Below are positions 48,437-61,090 of a stretch of 64,000 bases of DNA, piece by piece. The stretch lies in contig NC_051107.1 of the NCBI RefSeq assembly GCF_901709675.1, positions 3,164,001-3,228,000 of the forward strand. Reading direction: 5' to 3'. Positions within the stretch are counted from its first letter, which is position 1; every line of letters starts with the position of its first letter. The notes beneath the pieces are model-generated. The model was not told the DNA's origin. It made no database searches and saw only the letters and a list, made by a program, of their open reading frames with translations. This stretch comes from Syngnathus acus. Its lineage: Eukaryota; Chordata; Actinopteri; Syngnathiformes; Syngnathidae. Made by a program: the position numbers and the translations under genes.

Positions 48437-48456
48437 CCCCCCCCCCCCCCCCCCCC
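48437..48456 (+). repeat. 20-base C homopolymer
   Basis: An uninterrupted C run, one of nine G or C homopolymers of 12 bases or more in the window. Confidence 0.95.
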
Positions 48457-51400
48457 AATGGTAGCGTCCGATGTGTCATTACCGTGATTATAGTGGTGAT
48501 TTGGCTTTGTTATAATAACAAGTTCTATTCAGGAAGTGCTGCCTAATTCATATTATCAAGTTGCACATCGACAGGCTTTATGAGCATCTCCCGACAGCGC
48601 CAAGTAGCAGGTGGCGGCACATTATGAATAAGTTCGATCAAGGAAAAAAAAAGAAAAAAAAAGAAAATGCCGACAGGATGAAATCTCATAAGTAGCTTCT
48701 AATGACTTCTCAAAACTGACGCACTCGGATTTGGACCAAGAGACAGAATGAAACAGCTTTGCTGCTAGCTTAAATGATTATTATTAATCATTTCATTAAT
48801 GTGCCATTATTTTAAACTTTCAAAAGGGACAATTCTAAGGTTGATTTTAATATGAGACCTACACGTATATATCAAGATATGCTTCCAACCGGGATCAATA
48901 TGTAGCCAAAGGTCGCCTTGTGCTGCAGTCTTCATAATGCAGAATCAGATTAAAATGGATCCTTGCGCTGTTATTGATCGAAAGGGTTTTAAAAACATGA
49001 GTGCAGTACAGGCAAGAAAAATCAATGGAATACTGAATGAGAATATCAAAGCATCCATTCCGGGACATAATTCAGGATTACGTCACACAAAATGCGCTAC
49101 TTAGATTTTACAAGAGCGATTCAGTCGTGTTTAGGGGCATTACGGAAGCGTCTTTGAGAAGTAATCCCGAATTACATCCATGGCGGCTCCTCTTACCTCA
49201 CTGGCTCAAATCACAAAGTCGGCCGCGGCGAGGAATACGTCGGAGGTCAGCGCTCATGGCAAGAAACGCAAACCTGTCGACAACAGCTGTCGCTCCAAAG
49301 AGTCGATCAAAGGCGGGACCCCGCTGCCTCCGTTTTGAAATGAGTTGTCAAAAGCAGCACGGTGTCACTTAATGATCATGTCCTCTACTCATCTTATTTA
49401 TTTTTCGCCTCCTCCAAGGACAAGTGCTGCAAAGGAATAAACTGGGTTAACAATTTCAACATTGTAAATGACATTAAACTTCCATTTAAAAACAATACAG
49501 CGCTACCAGATGAATTCAAGCTTACTTTGAAAGTCTGACAACCAGAGCTTGAAATAGCAAAGCAGCCCCAGAACCGAACTAAGTTTGGGGGGGGGGGGGT
49601 TGTTGTGCTACCACGACGACACCAAAAAGCACTTAAACACAAATGGTGATGATTCAAGTCGGCAGTCGAGTATTAGAAGTGACAAGCTCGGCCAGCCGGC
49701 AGCCACAAAGCCTTCGCGTGTCACAAAAGATCTCGTCACCGCGTGCCGCGTTTAATCAAATTAACCCGGATTCGTGAGGTTTTTGACACGACACACTGGT
49801 GGCGCTTTATCTGCGAGGCAGCAACTGGCAGACAAACCCGATCCCCCGCACTACTTTTAAACTCGGAAATGAAGTGGGCTGCAAAAACATAAAAGCAGAG
49901 CGAGCGTTGACCTGAATGAACCAGCTAGGGGAAAAAAAAGAAACATGAACACGGTTTACCTCTTCATATTTTTTTTAATGGAATGTATCATTTGGAGGTA
50001 TGAAAATATATTTGGAAGTAAAAGAAAATGGACGGGAGCAGAGAGGCAGGTCAGTGAGGTGCAGCGAAGGCGAGATAAAGGGCAGAGCTGTTACCCCGCG
50101 TGAGAGAGATGACAACAACGCTGAGGCATGTGTTAATTCGGCCGCTGTACACTCTTGAAAAGGGTTCACATGATCAACTAGGAAATCAACACATAGCCGC
50201 CTTGTGAAGTAAGACCGTTTGAAATTGCTGCCAATTATGACACGCATCCCTAAATAACTTGAAGGGTTAATGCCTTGCACAAGGGTTTCGAAATTGTTTT
50301 GAACTAACTGGCAGTTGTGGACTGTTTAGGGGACTGTGCTTTAAAACAAAGTTTTTAATCAAAAACGGCAGAGGCGAGGCTCACAACCGGGCAAAACAGC
50401 TGGAGCTTGCTAAACAGTGACTCGTATCGGCTCATAATATGATTATTTATACAAATTCAAGCTGTAGATACCATTTTAGTTCACAAAAATAAATGTGAAT
50501 AGGGTATATTTAAAAATGTCTCCTGCGCTACCGGTGGAATATAATTCGTTGAAAACCATCATAACAATGGGACAATGAGTCACTGTGCCAAATAATAAGC
50601 GCATTTGTAGTTGTAAGGTTTGAAATGAGCATATTAGTAATAATTTAAAATGCCACAGCGAGCAATTTCTAAACCCTTCATCCAGGCACCTAAAATAACT
50701 GCACTTGTTTGAAATATAAGCACAGAGTCCTCAAATAGTCTTGAGAAAAAACATTATGAAAACGTGTTTCATAATATATTAGTAATTTAAAAACAGATAA
50801 AACACAAATTTGTCGGGGACGGTGTTGGTATAATGATAATGATGGGACAAGCGCTAGCGAGGTGCTAAACACACAAGAAAGTTAGTTAGCGCCAGGCTAA
50901 CGCTACAAACAACGATAAATATGAAATTGTTTACATATGAAAAGAGTTAACTGAACTCACAGTCCGCGTTTGACTCTTGTGAAGGGGCGTTTCGTCAGTT
51001 GAGCTAACATGCTACCTGCTCGTGGACGAGCGCAGCCATATTGGATGTGACGGATGTTAATCAACAAAATGGCGGCGTTCTATCAGCTTCTCACAGCACC
51101 CCGACCACCACTCAACCCCCGTAGCTTGAACATAATACTCGTCAGTTCATTAGCGAACATCAGATTTAAGACTTCCATTCAGGCTACCGTGGCTAATTAT
51201 CCCATTCATTAAACAAGCAAAATTGCGTCTGAAAATGAATCTTTGGTTCGATGATGACGACCTACCTGCTAATAAGACAACCACAGTACAAATAAAGGCT
51301 TATTTCCAATAACAGACATCGCATTGCACACACTCATAGAAAAAAATATATACATGTCTAATAAATAACTGAACAGTCCACCGCACTTTGTTTTCTCACA

Positions 51401-52220
51401 TGCTTTTTAGTTAGTCCATGAGTCTTTAGGGGAGGAAGTCCAGTGAGGGGCTCCATGGGAACATGGGTGGGTGGGGTGGTCTTGTCCTCGTGTTGATGCG
51501 ACTATGGTGGGTGGGGAGTCGATATTTATCGCCCAGTGTCCAATTAACCTGTGGACAGAATCAATTAGACACATTGCTACAAATTAGACTGAATATTATA
51601 AAAACTCTGTTAACCAGTCTAGACAAAGTGGTTCCCAAGCAAATTGTGGCGGGTGAGGCTATTTTTAACCAATTTACTGGATGTATATTAGCTTTAATTA
51701 ACTTTACGAACATGCAACTAAATTCCCAGTTTGGCAGCAATGTAACATGGAAAATGTTTAAAAGTGAAATTACATGTATGTACTGTAGGTGGCTTTATAG
51801 CAACACTAATAAAGGTAAATTGTTCTCGCGTGAAAACACCTGCATAGATGAAAATACTATTGCATATCGTTTCAAATAAGTGCAATATTACGTTATAAAT
51901 CTTTCCACAGTGTCGTCATTGAATTGACCGATACAGAAAACCCAAGGAACTTTATGAATAGTTGTTTGGCTATTATTCTATATATAAAGTAGCGTAGTGG
52001 GCCTAAGTGTTCGTCATGTAAGAGATGTTTTTTTTTTTTTTTTACCAAGTCATACACTACAAGTTAGGTCGTCGACAGCCAGGGAATCCAAAATCAAAGG
52101 TACCAGGACCAGATCCAATTCACACGGGGATTCCTCAAGTCGTCCCCAGACCCCAACCTCCTTTTTTTTTTCTTCTTACCGCAAACGGCGCATGAATGTC
52201 CGCCTGACTTGCCGGGCAGG

Positions 52221-52718
52221 TCACGCAACGTTCGGCGAGCTCCGCAAGGTCTTGTGGCTCTGTCCGGGCATGTGCACGACGAGCAGCTGCTGTTTCTGCC
52301 GGGTGGACTTAACCGCAAGGATGGCCTGGCGGTTCTTGTACTGGACCATCTGCAGGGTGATCTCCGCGTTCCAGCCCTCGTCCTGCGGGCACCTGAAGTC
52401 GATCTCCTTCCCCTCGGACATGACCACGGTGAAGTAGATGTACTTGCCCTTGCGCTCCACGCAGTCCACGGTCTTCATGTTGGCGAAGTGGAGCTCCTTG
52501 ACTTTGCCCGCGTCTTCTCCGCGGTGGTGGTGATGGTTGTGGTGCGGTTGCGGCGGTTGCTGCTGCTGCTGGACGTGATGATCTTGCTGCTTGGGCGGCA
52601 GCAGCAGCACGCCTTCCTCAGTCAGGACGCACAGCTTCTTCTTCCACAGCTGGAGCAGGCCGTCGCTCCTCTTCTCCAGCACGCCTTCCTTGAACACCTT
52701 CCTGCCGTTTTCCAACAT
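52221..52718 (-). CDS. phlda1: Pleckstrin homology-like domain family A member 1
   Basis: PHLDA1 (TDAG51) is a small PH-domain protein that binds phosphoinositides and modulates growth-factor signalling and apoptosis. It is usually strongly inducible. The coding sequence is one exon of 165 residues. Conserved PH segments are [96 protein letters not shown]-type residues and a KSTRQKQQ end. A glutamine/histidine-rich insert of about 20 residues interrupts the PH fold, as in mammalian PHLDA1. The long Pro/Gln/His tail of human PHLDA1 is missing. I chose MLENGRK (52718), matching the internal human start. The frame stays open upstream to 52904. Position between krr1 and nap1l1 supports PHLDA1 over PHLDA2/3. 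Confidence 0.92.
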   Translation of the reverse strand: MLENGRKVFKEGVLEKRSDGLLQLWKKKLCVLTEEGVLLLPPKQQDHHVQQQQQPPQPHHNHHHHRGEDAGKVKELHFANMKTVDCVERKGKYIYFTVVMSEGKEIDFRCPQDEGWNAEITLQMVQYKNRQAILAVKSTRQKQQLLVVHMPGQSHKTLRSSPNVA

Positions 52719-53367
52719 GCTCACTCCGAGCCTGCCACTTTTTTTCCTTCCTGGGGAGAGGGCACAGACGCGGAGGTCTACCCCGGAGAAGATGAAGGCA
52801 TACGTGACGGCTGGCCAGGTCGGTTGTAATGGAAGTGGAGGTTGGGTGGGCTTGCCTGGTTGCCTGAGACGGGCGGGGGAGGGGTCCGTAGATGAACCGC
52901 CCACACCAGAAAGCGACCCAACCTACTACAAAATCAAACAAATAGAACTGGAGATACACGTGGGCCACTTTAATAGCTACTTTGTTTGAGCAATGTCTTT
53001 AATTTAACAATTCTCCAAAATAAGTGGTTAATTTCTTCATCCCTTACATAAGTTGATTATTTATTATAAGTACAAAAAATGGCAAACAATTATATATTAG
53101 TTTCATTACAACCAATTATAAAATTCTGAACCTATATCCACCAGAACAATTATCTTCTGTTCTATTGGAATGACACAAAATTCAATTGATCTTCAATGCA
53201 TTTTATTAAACACACGACTACATTATAGAATTATTTTAAATGTTTCCTTTTAGCATCATCCAAATGAAAACTAACAAAATACTATTTTTTTGTGTTCAGT
53301 TCATTGTTCTGTTCTATACGCTTATTTACATCTCATTTTAGTTTGTGCGGCTCTTAATAAGTGCAAC

Positions 53368-53381
53368 GGCGCCCTCTGCTG
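53368..53381 (-). promoter_or_regulatory. CTCF-like core motif
   Basis: On the minus strand CAGCAGAGGGCGCC fits the CTCF core well. It lies between phlda1 and the nap1l1 3' end. Confidence 0.4.
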
Positions 53382-54000
53382 ACTATAGGATGAACTTCAG
53401 GTGCAATAAAAATTCAAAACTTGTCATTTTGGTCATGTTTAACGGATTTAATCATGAACATACACATACAATAATTGAGTACATTATTTTTTTTGTAGCA
53501 TAGTGATTTGCCCAGACAACAGCTGCTGTCCAGGCAAAATTTGCCATTTTAGCAACGGAAATAGTTGCCCTCCTGGTTTTGTATATTGCTCCTGTGGCCT
53601 TTTAGGGGGGTACACTAAAAACAGTGGGATGGATGAAGTAAGGTAGAGAGGAGGGCCACATGAGGGGCAGGGAGGGTTTACTTGCCGCACATTCCCCTTG
53701 CTTTCATTCACAGTGATCAAAACGAGTTCTGTAGTCAGTAACTAGCGATGCAGGAGGCAAGTGAGATGTAGAGTGCTACCAAGTGCCAAAAAAAAAAAAG
53801 AGACCAGTTCGCTTGTTAAGTCCTAAGGGGGGCGACGCCTGAAGCACAAAATGGTGGACCCTTGTAGTTAGTTTCATACCCTGGTTTTTGTTAAATTCCT
53901 TGAGTGTTTCACCAATGGACCCCAATTGTGTTGTTTACTGGAATGTTTTGGTAGAGGAGTAAGAACTGTACAGCCGAAGCGCTATATGAAGGATAAGGAA

Positions 54001-54024
54001 GGGGGGGGGGGGGGGGGGGGGGGG
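54001..54024 (+). repeat. 24-base G homopolymer
   Basis: An uninterrupted G run just beyond the presumed nap1l1 poly(A) site. It has the same length as the run at 5185-5208. Confidence 0.95.
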
Positions 54025-54210
54025 AGTTTGATCTGGTTGCAATCACAGCTGTTGTCTAAGAGCAAATACCACAAAAAGACTTCACAAGAACTAGTTTAGC
54101 GGTGAAGATCATGCTTTTTTTTTTATCCTTTCTAATGTACAGAGAAGAAAAACAGGTCTAGTAAAATACTATATAACGAGCCACACGGCTCAAAGTATTG
54201 TTACCGTGTT

Positions 54211-54216
54211 TTTATT
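54211..54216 (-). terminator. Poly(A) signal of nap1l1
   Basis: AATAAA on the minus strand lies 213 bases after the nap1l1 stop. Another at 53202-53207 could give a longer transcript. Confidence 0.6.
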
Positions 54217-54428
54217 GAGGTTCTTTTGTAAAGAAAACCTTGAAACCTTCAAATTGTCTACCAAGAAAAATACAAAAACATTATAAGGCGGTAAGTTACT
54301 AGTTCATTTTTTTTGTAATATATATATTTATATATGTACGTTTTCCCCCGTTGTTTTTTTTTTGTTTTGTTTTTTTAAATGAAGTTGTTAACAGTGCAGT
54401 TGGATCCTGGAGGCAGCGAGGCCACACT

Positions 54429-57400
54429 TCACTGAGACTTGCACTCAGCTGGAGAGGCCGCGTCCTTCTGCAAGAGACCAACAAGAACACGACATTGAAC
54501 AAGCTGCGCAGAGGTACCACAAACAGCTATTCCAAACAAAGCTAGTAAAAAAAAAAAAAAAAAAAAAAGCCTAAAAGAAACTATTATTCCCTCGCCTAAA
54601 TGTTAACCGCTTTGAGTTTAATGGAGCCGAGAATTCTTCTGTTTATTCCGCATAAAATATTCCCTTCAGTAAAAGCTTATTTTAACTGTTCCAGTTCAAT
54701 TTAACTAAATTTGTGGAGGACGGGGAATGACCCCAGAGGTCCACTCAAAAAGATTTTTTGTTGCGATTTATATAAGCCAGGAGATAGGGACAAAATATAT
54801 ATTTTTTTAATTTGACAAAACTATGTTGGCTTGTCTAAAAATACTCCACCTATTTCATTATTATATTAATGGCTTGAGTTTGTAGTGTGAATCTGACGGT
54901 AAATCTAATTTCAGGCTCCTGTATTTTGAGACACACGGGAGAGTGAATAGCACTCAAGTTGCGCAGTCGCGGCCAAATGGAAACGGGGTGTTGCAAAGCG
55001 TGCGTTGGCATTAATTAAAGTCTCATCACTGTGCGGATGGGGCAACCTTCCAGAGGTGATGGCAACTGCTCAGTAAGTTTTCTGTGGCCGTGTGCCATCC
55101 ACACTGGAAATACATTGGAAGCTGCTCAACGTCTCTAGTGTTTAATCTGCAGCGACTATTTCGGGGTGAGCTTTCAATTTTTTATTTTCTGTGGTTCTAA
55201 GCACTTTGCAGCAATCGGTGAGGATTAAAACTCAATTATGAAAATGGATCAACGATGTTTCAAAAGCACGCAGCCATCGACAGAAAGCAAACAATGCTGG
55301 CAAAACAAAAAAATATATAAAATCGAAATGACGAACATCAACAGAAAAACTAGCTTCAACACACAGGTACAAATGCAGAGCGCACTATGGGTTAAACGTA
55401 ACCAAAAAAACCAAACCAATGAGTTAGTGGGGGGGGGGGGCACGGCAGCAGCAAGACAGATGAAAAAGAAGACAGCCATTTTTTATTTTTATTTTTTTTT
55501 AAAAAGGTGAAGGGTTGGGGTGGCGATGTAGTAAGCTGACAGTTGACAAGCTGTACCTACCGGGACAGGGTTATTTTTCTACTGTCACCACTTAAACCTA
55601 GTGAGGAAAAATTTAAAGAGGAGCTGACAAAGTATGCCAAAAAACGTGACCGATCACAGATGAAGACAACAATGATGGAAAAGGAGAGTGCAAAACAAAA
55701 GAAACACGGGCATCGTACAGTGTCAAGAGCAGCATGCCGGTTCATGTGGTGACGACCCAATTAGTGGATGTGGCAGTTTTCTGCTTTTAGCAAATGCGGC
55801 GATGAGGACAGTTGTGTTCAGAATAATGAAGTCGGGGTCAAAATCTAAAAGCACTGCAGCTATGATGCACGGCGGCCACCAAATCAAAATACGCTAACAA
55901 ATGCTGTATAGATGAAATGATTGCCTTTTAAAAAATAAAATAGAGCTGCTTGCCTCCTATTACTATTGTGAACACAACCGAAAAATGTTACGTGGTTAAA
56001 ATTGTCGTTTTAGCCCAGGAGTCAAATTAAGATGACAAGCAATGAGATGCAGTATGGATTCTGACAAAAGCAGTGCTCAGTCGCCCAGTGGTTTGAATGT
56101 GCAATGGAGGGACGTTCAAACTCATGACCCAGGGAAAGGTTTTTAAAAAAAGTGCAGAGATGTCACAAGCGAGGAGTCGAGCAGTGCCGCGCGAGGGATC
56201 TCACCTTGGGATCGTAGTCGGGATCGTTCTCCTCGTCGGCTTCCTCCTCGCCTTCCTAAATGACACCGGCAGATGAGCGGTTTTACCGGCCGTGCTGACT
56301 TAAACAATCTTGGCCATTTTATTCCATATCGTGTGCAGGCTCACCTCGTCGTCGGCCTCCTCCCCCTCCTCATCGTACTGCAAAACATACATGTGTGTTC
56401 CATCATTGCGTACTCAGTGGAAAAAAAAAAAAAAAAACATTGACTACTTACGTCGTCATCGTCATCCTCGATGGCCTCTCCCGTGAAGTACAACACGGCC
56501 CGGGGAACGATGCGCTCACGGATGAAGTGGCCGATCTCAAAGTCGGCTGTCAGGACTGCCTCCGAATCCTCATCCTGGAGAGAGATCGAGTGACACTCAT
56601 TGGCTGACAGAGTATGGAGACAAATGTGTTTTTTCTTTCTGGGAAAGCAACAAAAACACTTACCAACTCTCCATTTTCAGGGACTACAAAAAAAACAAAA
56701 AGAAACAAGAGCATATGTGGTAAAAAACAGTTCAAAAAATTTAATACGTTAATAATATTCAATTTCTGAGCATACCGTCCGGTGGTGTGAAGAAATTAAA
56801 AAAGGAGTCGTTGGGAACTGTTTTGGTGACGGTCCTGACTGTGCCTCGGCCCTTGTGCTTCTGCTTCTTCTTGATGGTTTTCAACGTGACGTTCTTGCCC
56901 TTTGTCCAGTCGATCGTGGAACTGTCGTGGCAGAGCGACACAGTTTCAGTATTTAATCCATTCGACAAAACAAAATTATTCTCTGTGGACTTCACATACT
57001 CACCCCGTGCATGAAATGATTTCAGGTCCGTCAAAGGAGAAAGGATCGTTCTCGTCGGGCTCTGACCTCATTTTGTAGGTTTTCGTCAACACTGTGTTTG
57101 TGAAAAAGTCGTTGGGCTCAAAGTGGAACTCTAAACCGAAGCTCTGCGGAAAAAGAACGAAAAGAGCATGGTTAAAATTCTTTTGGGGGGGGGGGGAATA
57201 AAAAAACACTAACAGTTGGTATTACTTACCATGGGTTGCCCTGGATCTGAGTATTTCACTTTGATATCTTGTAAATGTTTGAGGATGGGCTCGTCATGCT
57301 CCTGAGAAGACAACAGAGTGAGCCTAGCAGAGGTTGGCCAGCAGGGGGAGACAAAGCACAGCCAGGCATACCTGCAGCATGTCACTGAGGAGGTCCACGT

Positions 57401-59173
57401 TTTTAAACACTGTTAACCAGAACTCCGGGATGCCTTTGGGGTCCTCCTTCTCCTCATCCTTCTTCTCTTCCTCTAGCTTAGCCTTCTCCTTCATCTCATC
57501 CTGCAGCAAGGGTGGACATTATTTTTTTTACTGGGAGCACACCTTTGCTTACATTGAACCTCCCACATACCCACAGGCGGACGCAAGAGAAGAATATTAG
57601 CAATGAATAAGGGGGGGTCAAGGAAGTCATGCGAGCTTAGACATCACCTGTACCTGCTTACTTACTGTCAGCTCTTCCTCCTCATCTGCTTTCCACTTGC
57701 ATTCCTCATCTGTGGGCTCATAAGCTGCTTTGACAATGTCACTTCTCTGCAAGAAGAAAAAAAGAAAAAAAAAATTCACAATTGATTCTGCCGAGTCATG
57801 CTCATCACTTTTGAATGGATGACATAACGGTAGAGGAAAATCCAACTTATATGAAGGTAATAAAACAAATCGTCAACAACTGGAAGTTCAAACATTTTTG
57901 CGTTGTCGGTCAAATTATTGATAAAGACAAGATTACACATTTGAACTGTAGCGGCGGTACTGACTTACTTTGTCGAAGAGGGGCTGGTAAAGGGCGGCGT
58001 ACTTTCTCTCCAGTTCGTGGACGTCCTCGTAGAACTTGGCCTCAATGTGGGCGCACTTCACCTGCAGGTTCTTAAGGGCGTTGATGCGTCGCTTCACAAC
58101 CTTTGGTAAACTAGACAAAAGATGGCGGCAAAATTAATTTGAGACACTTAAGCAGCTTCCGAAGCAGACACACCCCAAAATCCTTCTTACCTCTCGATGT
58201 ACCCTGATGGTGAACCGTTGAGGCCGTCGAGGCCTTCCTGGAGCGCAGCCAGGATCTGTGGATTCTGCATAAGCTGCTCCGTCAGCTGACGAGCTGTGGG
58301 CACACGCAAACGCCATCGGTAAGTGAACAGACAGACTAATTAATTTCCATGGCAGTCTTTGGAAAGAACTAAATGGAGCACGAGCTAGGACCGACTTGGC
58401 GCTTGGCTGAAAAGGCAATTAAAATGTTCCCTTTTATTTAATAGTGTGAGCTACAATGCTTTCTGGAGTGTATTTAAAGCAAGTCGAGTAAACAACAATC
58501 GAGCTCGCGGTTGTGTAACAGCATTTGAAGTAACAATATGGAGACATTTCGACATTGTATTGCTTTGTGTCCAAGGGACTAAGTGCCTCTGCCGTTGCCA
58601 TGGCAACCCCGGATTGCCTTCGAAGTGGGCTAAAAGGGCCCAAACACCCCTTGTGTTGTTTCCACGCCTGTGCGGCGCTTCAATATGACTACAAAGATCT
58701 GAAAACATGTCATTCTTCTTTTTTTTTTTTTTTTAGGTCACCACAGGAGATGTAAGGATTTAAAAATAAATTCAAAAAAAAAAAAAATACCTTTGCTTTT
58801 TGAATTTTCTACAGTCTCCTCCTCTTCCACTTCTTCCATATCTTCCATATCTGCCGGGTCAATCGTAGCTTGGTCTTTGCTGTTCAAGGTGGTGGTGGAC
58901 ACAAATAGCCATGTTGTTATTGCAAGTACTGAAACATGACACCATAATACGGGGCTGCAGAATTATTCTACATAGCTTCACCATCTGCCATTTTATCCGT
59001 TTGCATGGAAACAAAGAGTCTTATCAAAATTGAAAACACTGGATGCTTATGATGTGTCCAACTGACATGACTTATTATGCATGTGGGCGTGGCTTCAAAT
59101 GTAAACTTCCTCATGCGGCAGCAAGAAAAAGCTGTCAAAGTTTGACAGACACTCACTTGTCAACGTCTGCCAT
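54429..59173 (-). CDS. nap1l1: Nucleosome assembly protein 1-like 1
   Basis: NAP1L1 is a histone H2A-H2B chaperone that shuttles between cytoplasm and nucleus. Fourteen coding exons give 394 residues (human 391): 59173-59157, 58879-58791, 58293-58191, 58110-57969, 57746-57666, 57500-57372, 57301-57230, 57143-57004, 56921-56776, 56683-56664, 56574-56452, 56377-56345, 56255-56205 and 54467-54429. An untranslated first exon ends at donor 60890. Landmarks are MADVDNKDQ, the acidic start EDMEEVEEEE, SLPKVVKRRINALKNLQ, the long dimerisation helix region HIEAKFYEDVHELERKY, GIPEFWLTVFKNV, LEFHFEPNDFF, KKKQKHKGRGTVRT, DSFFNFFTPP and an acidic tail (EEGEEADDEEGEEE). A 20-nt microexon encodes PENGEL. 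The last exon encodes KDAASPAECKSQ after a 1.74-kb intron. The final CKSQ resembles the CKQQ end of human NAP1L1. Confidence 0.97.
57336..57349 (+). promoter_or_regulatory. CTCF-like motif in a nap1l1 intron
   Basis: CCAGCAGGGGGAGA with GG before it resembles the CTCF core. It lies between the 57372 and 57301 exon borders. Candidate only. Confidence 0.3.
58594..58607. promoter_or_regulatory. Perfect palindromic RFX X-box in a nap1l1 intron
   Basis: GTTGCCATGGCAAC is the ideal palindromic RFX dimer site. It lies in the intron between the exons ending at 58791 and beginning at 58293. Confidence 0.6.
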
Positions 59174-60890
59174 CTCAGCTGAGTTTCGAGCGATGCTTCA
59201 AAAGACAAAAAAGAAAAAACAATGAGTAAGACATAGTTGAATGACAAATGGGCCATCCTGTGAATTATTCATGACTCCAGTCATTGTAGTCCCAAGTCCA
59301 TTGTGACAGCGCACGAGAGGCGAGCTTATTTAAATGTGTCAACTGTGCTAACGTTTACAGAACTTTCCCGGTCATCATTTGGATTTAGATGGCGTCTTTT
59401 AAATGTCACTCCTTCCCCAAACATTTAACGCAGGATGCAAGAGAAGGGAGGGAGAGAGCAGACTTCCCGGCTTTGTTGAACTCACAACGGTGGGCTGGGT
59501 GGTTCGATTGAGGAGACGCTTCGAAAAAGGTCAAAAAAACAAAATGTGCCATTTACCTGCTAACCTCTTGAGCAGCACTGCATGCATGCTAGCAGGAATG
59601 CTGCTACAATTGTAGCGTAGGTGGTGTGGGAAGCGAGGATGCAGACATTGTGCATGTGATACTCCCCCATGTTATTGATGGGAAAAGTGCTTTGAAAAGC
59701 TTTTAGTAGCCTGTGGAGCATCCATTTTTCTAATACGATAATGTGCAAAATGTGATTAGTGAGGCATTTGCAAATAGGGTGAGAGAGTCAAAAAATGAGA
59801 ACAAATCGTGGCTATTTTAACACTGGACTAGGGCAGGGTGATTAAAGGTTATCAGACAGGACCATTTATGGGATTTATTTCCGATTTATTGACATTAACA
59901 CTTACAACAAGCTACGAGTTAGCATATATAATTGCTGAAATAAGCACTGAATATAAACAAGGAAGCCTTGCTAAAAATGTTTCTGCGTTGTTGTCACTCC
60001 GGTGATGTAATCGATGGAGGCAACGGAATTGTTTTTTGTTGTATTTTTCTTGTTTTCCAGGAATGACAAGGGAATTTATTTTATTGCGGTGCTTCTGCAG
60101 GAATGCCAAGTCGACTGGTCCCAAAAGCCCTTTCGCTGCTCCTGCCAGCGACCACGTGTTGCTTGCTCAAGTGGAGCAAACCTTTGCTGACTTACGGGGG
60201 GGGTGAAAATCTATCGGGTTAAAGTGCAGATCGAGACAATCATAGTCATCGATTGGGAACATACCCGCAAGCCGATTTGGGGGGAAACGACAACCGGGCG
60301 GTGACACGTCGCTGAACCGTGTTCATCCCAACAAGCGACGAGGAGCTAACTTTAGCCACCGGCCTTGCCTTTTCCCCATTGTCGGGTGCACATAGCCTGT
60401 TAGCTTAGCAGTACCGAAGGATGCATCGCTACTAAAACACTACGTAGACATTTTATTTTTTGTGTCAGCGTGACATACTTTCAATCACCTTCCGCCATTA
60501 TCAATTTACATCGTATGTCTTCCCGCCGTGTTATCGCGTTAGTTTACTTCATCCACGATTACCCCCCCCCCCCCCCCGCCCCCCCAAAAAATAAGGTCAA
60601 CAACAAAATCTTAGAAAGCTTAAACACGGTGACATTTTGATATTCAGTCGTGAATAATTACAATGTTGGTCGTCATTATCGAATATGGCAGCGTGTCATC
60701 TAATCGAACCTTAACATATCATGGAGGAGACGCTCGGTCTCAATGGCTGCTGCTGTCTCACTCAACTAGCTTTAGCCGCCTACCCGCCACTGACGCCGCT
60801 ATAAATGTCCATTGTGATTAAATACAACTTCGCAAACGGTGACTTAAATAAGGCACCGCTGGTAGGAGAAACACGGACAACGTGGCTTAC
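59174..60890 (-). other. nap1l1 first intron
   Basis: Apart from the end of exon 2 leader sequence (acceptor near 59197), this 1.7 kb is intronic. It contains a 16-C run at 60562-60577. No RNA gene or exon was recognised. Confidence 0.7.
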
Positions 60891-61090
60891 CGTAGCTATG
60901 TAGCCGGCGGCGGGTGCTGCTGGTGAGGCGGGCGCTGCGCAGTGAGTCGGTCCGAAGAGGGGAGGAGGAAAAAGACTCCGCTCGGAAGGCGGTAAAAGAG
61001 GAGCGTGAGCCCGCCGCCTGCGCTCATATACATCTGACGTCATCACGTAAACGGGCAGTCGCCACGGTAACGCTGCAGGTGGGCGGGGTT
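60891..61090 (-). promoter_or_regulatory. nap1l1 5' untranslated exon and promoter
   Basis: The minus strand shows a GC-rich, CpG-rich leader ending at donor ACG|GTAAGC (60890). An exact CRE palindrome TGACGTCA lies at 61035-61042. An X-box-like GTCGCCACGGTAAC lies at 61058-61071, and a GC box (GGGCGGGG) at 61081-61088. This is a CpG-island promoter. Confidence 0.65.
61058..61071 (+). promoter_or_regulatory. X-box-like motif in the nap1l1 promoter
   Basis: GTCGCCACGGTAAC fits GTNRCC-N2-RGYAAC, the loose RFX consensus, and lies 16 bases from the CRE. X-box/CRE pairs are a known promoter arrangement. Confidence 0.4.

Larger units (their letters stand above)
30383..52220. other. Gene desert between the esterase gene and phlda1
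   Basis: Nearly 22 kb show no open reading frame with protein-family features, codon structure or splice partners. The many short frames are antisense or low-complexity. Contents that can be supported are simple repeats, a hAT-like MITE, an inverted-repeat element, three X-box-like motifs and AT-rich stretches dense in TAAT cores. In human the KRR1-PHLDA1 interval is likewise a large gene-poor region, so conserved regulatory DNA here is plausible but unproven. Confidence 0.7.
52719..54210. other. phlda1 upstream region and spacer to nap1l1
   Basis: It contains the phlda1 promoter, with a CACGTG E-box near 52958 and a GGGCGG-type box near 52895. A CTCF-like motif lies at 53368-53381 and a second minus-strand AATAAA at 53202-53207. 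A 24-G run is at 54001-54024. The part beyond 53200 may be distal nap1l1 3' untranslated sequence. Confidence 0.55.

Noticed and set aside
51463-51879. 138-codon plus-strand frame in the desert
   Set aside because: No recognisable domain, AT-driven composition, and no splice partner or promoter. It probably lies antisense to phlda1 3' untranslated sequence.
52209-52829. 206-codon plus-strand open frame over phlda1
   Set aside because: It is the antisense shadow of the conserved phlda1 PH domain and has no family features.
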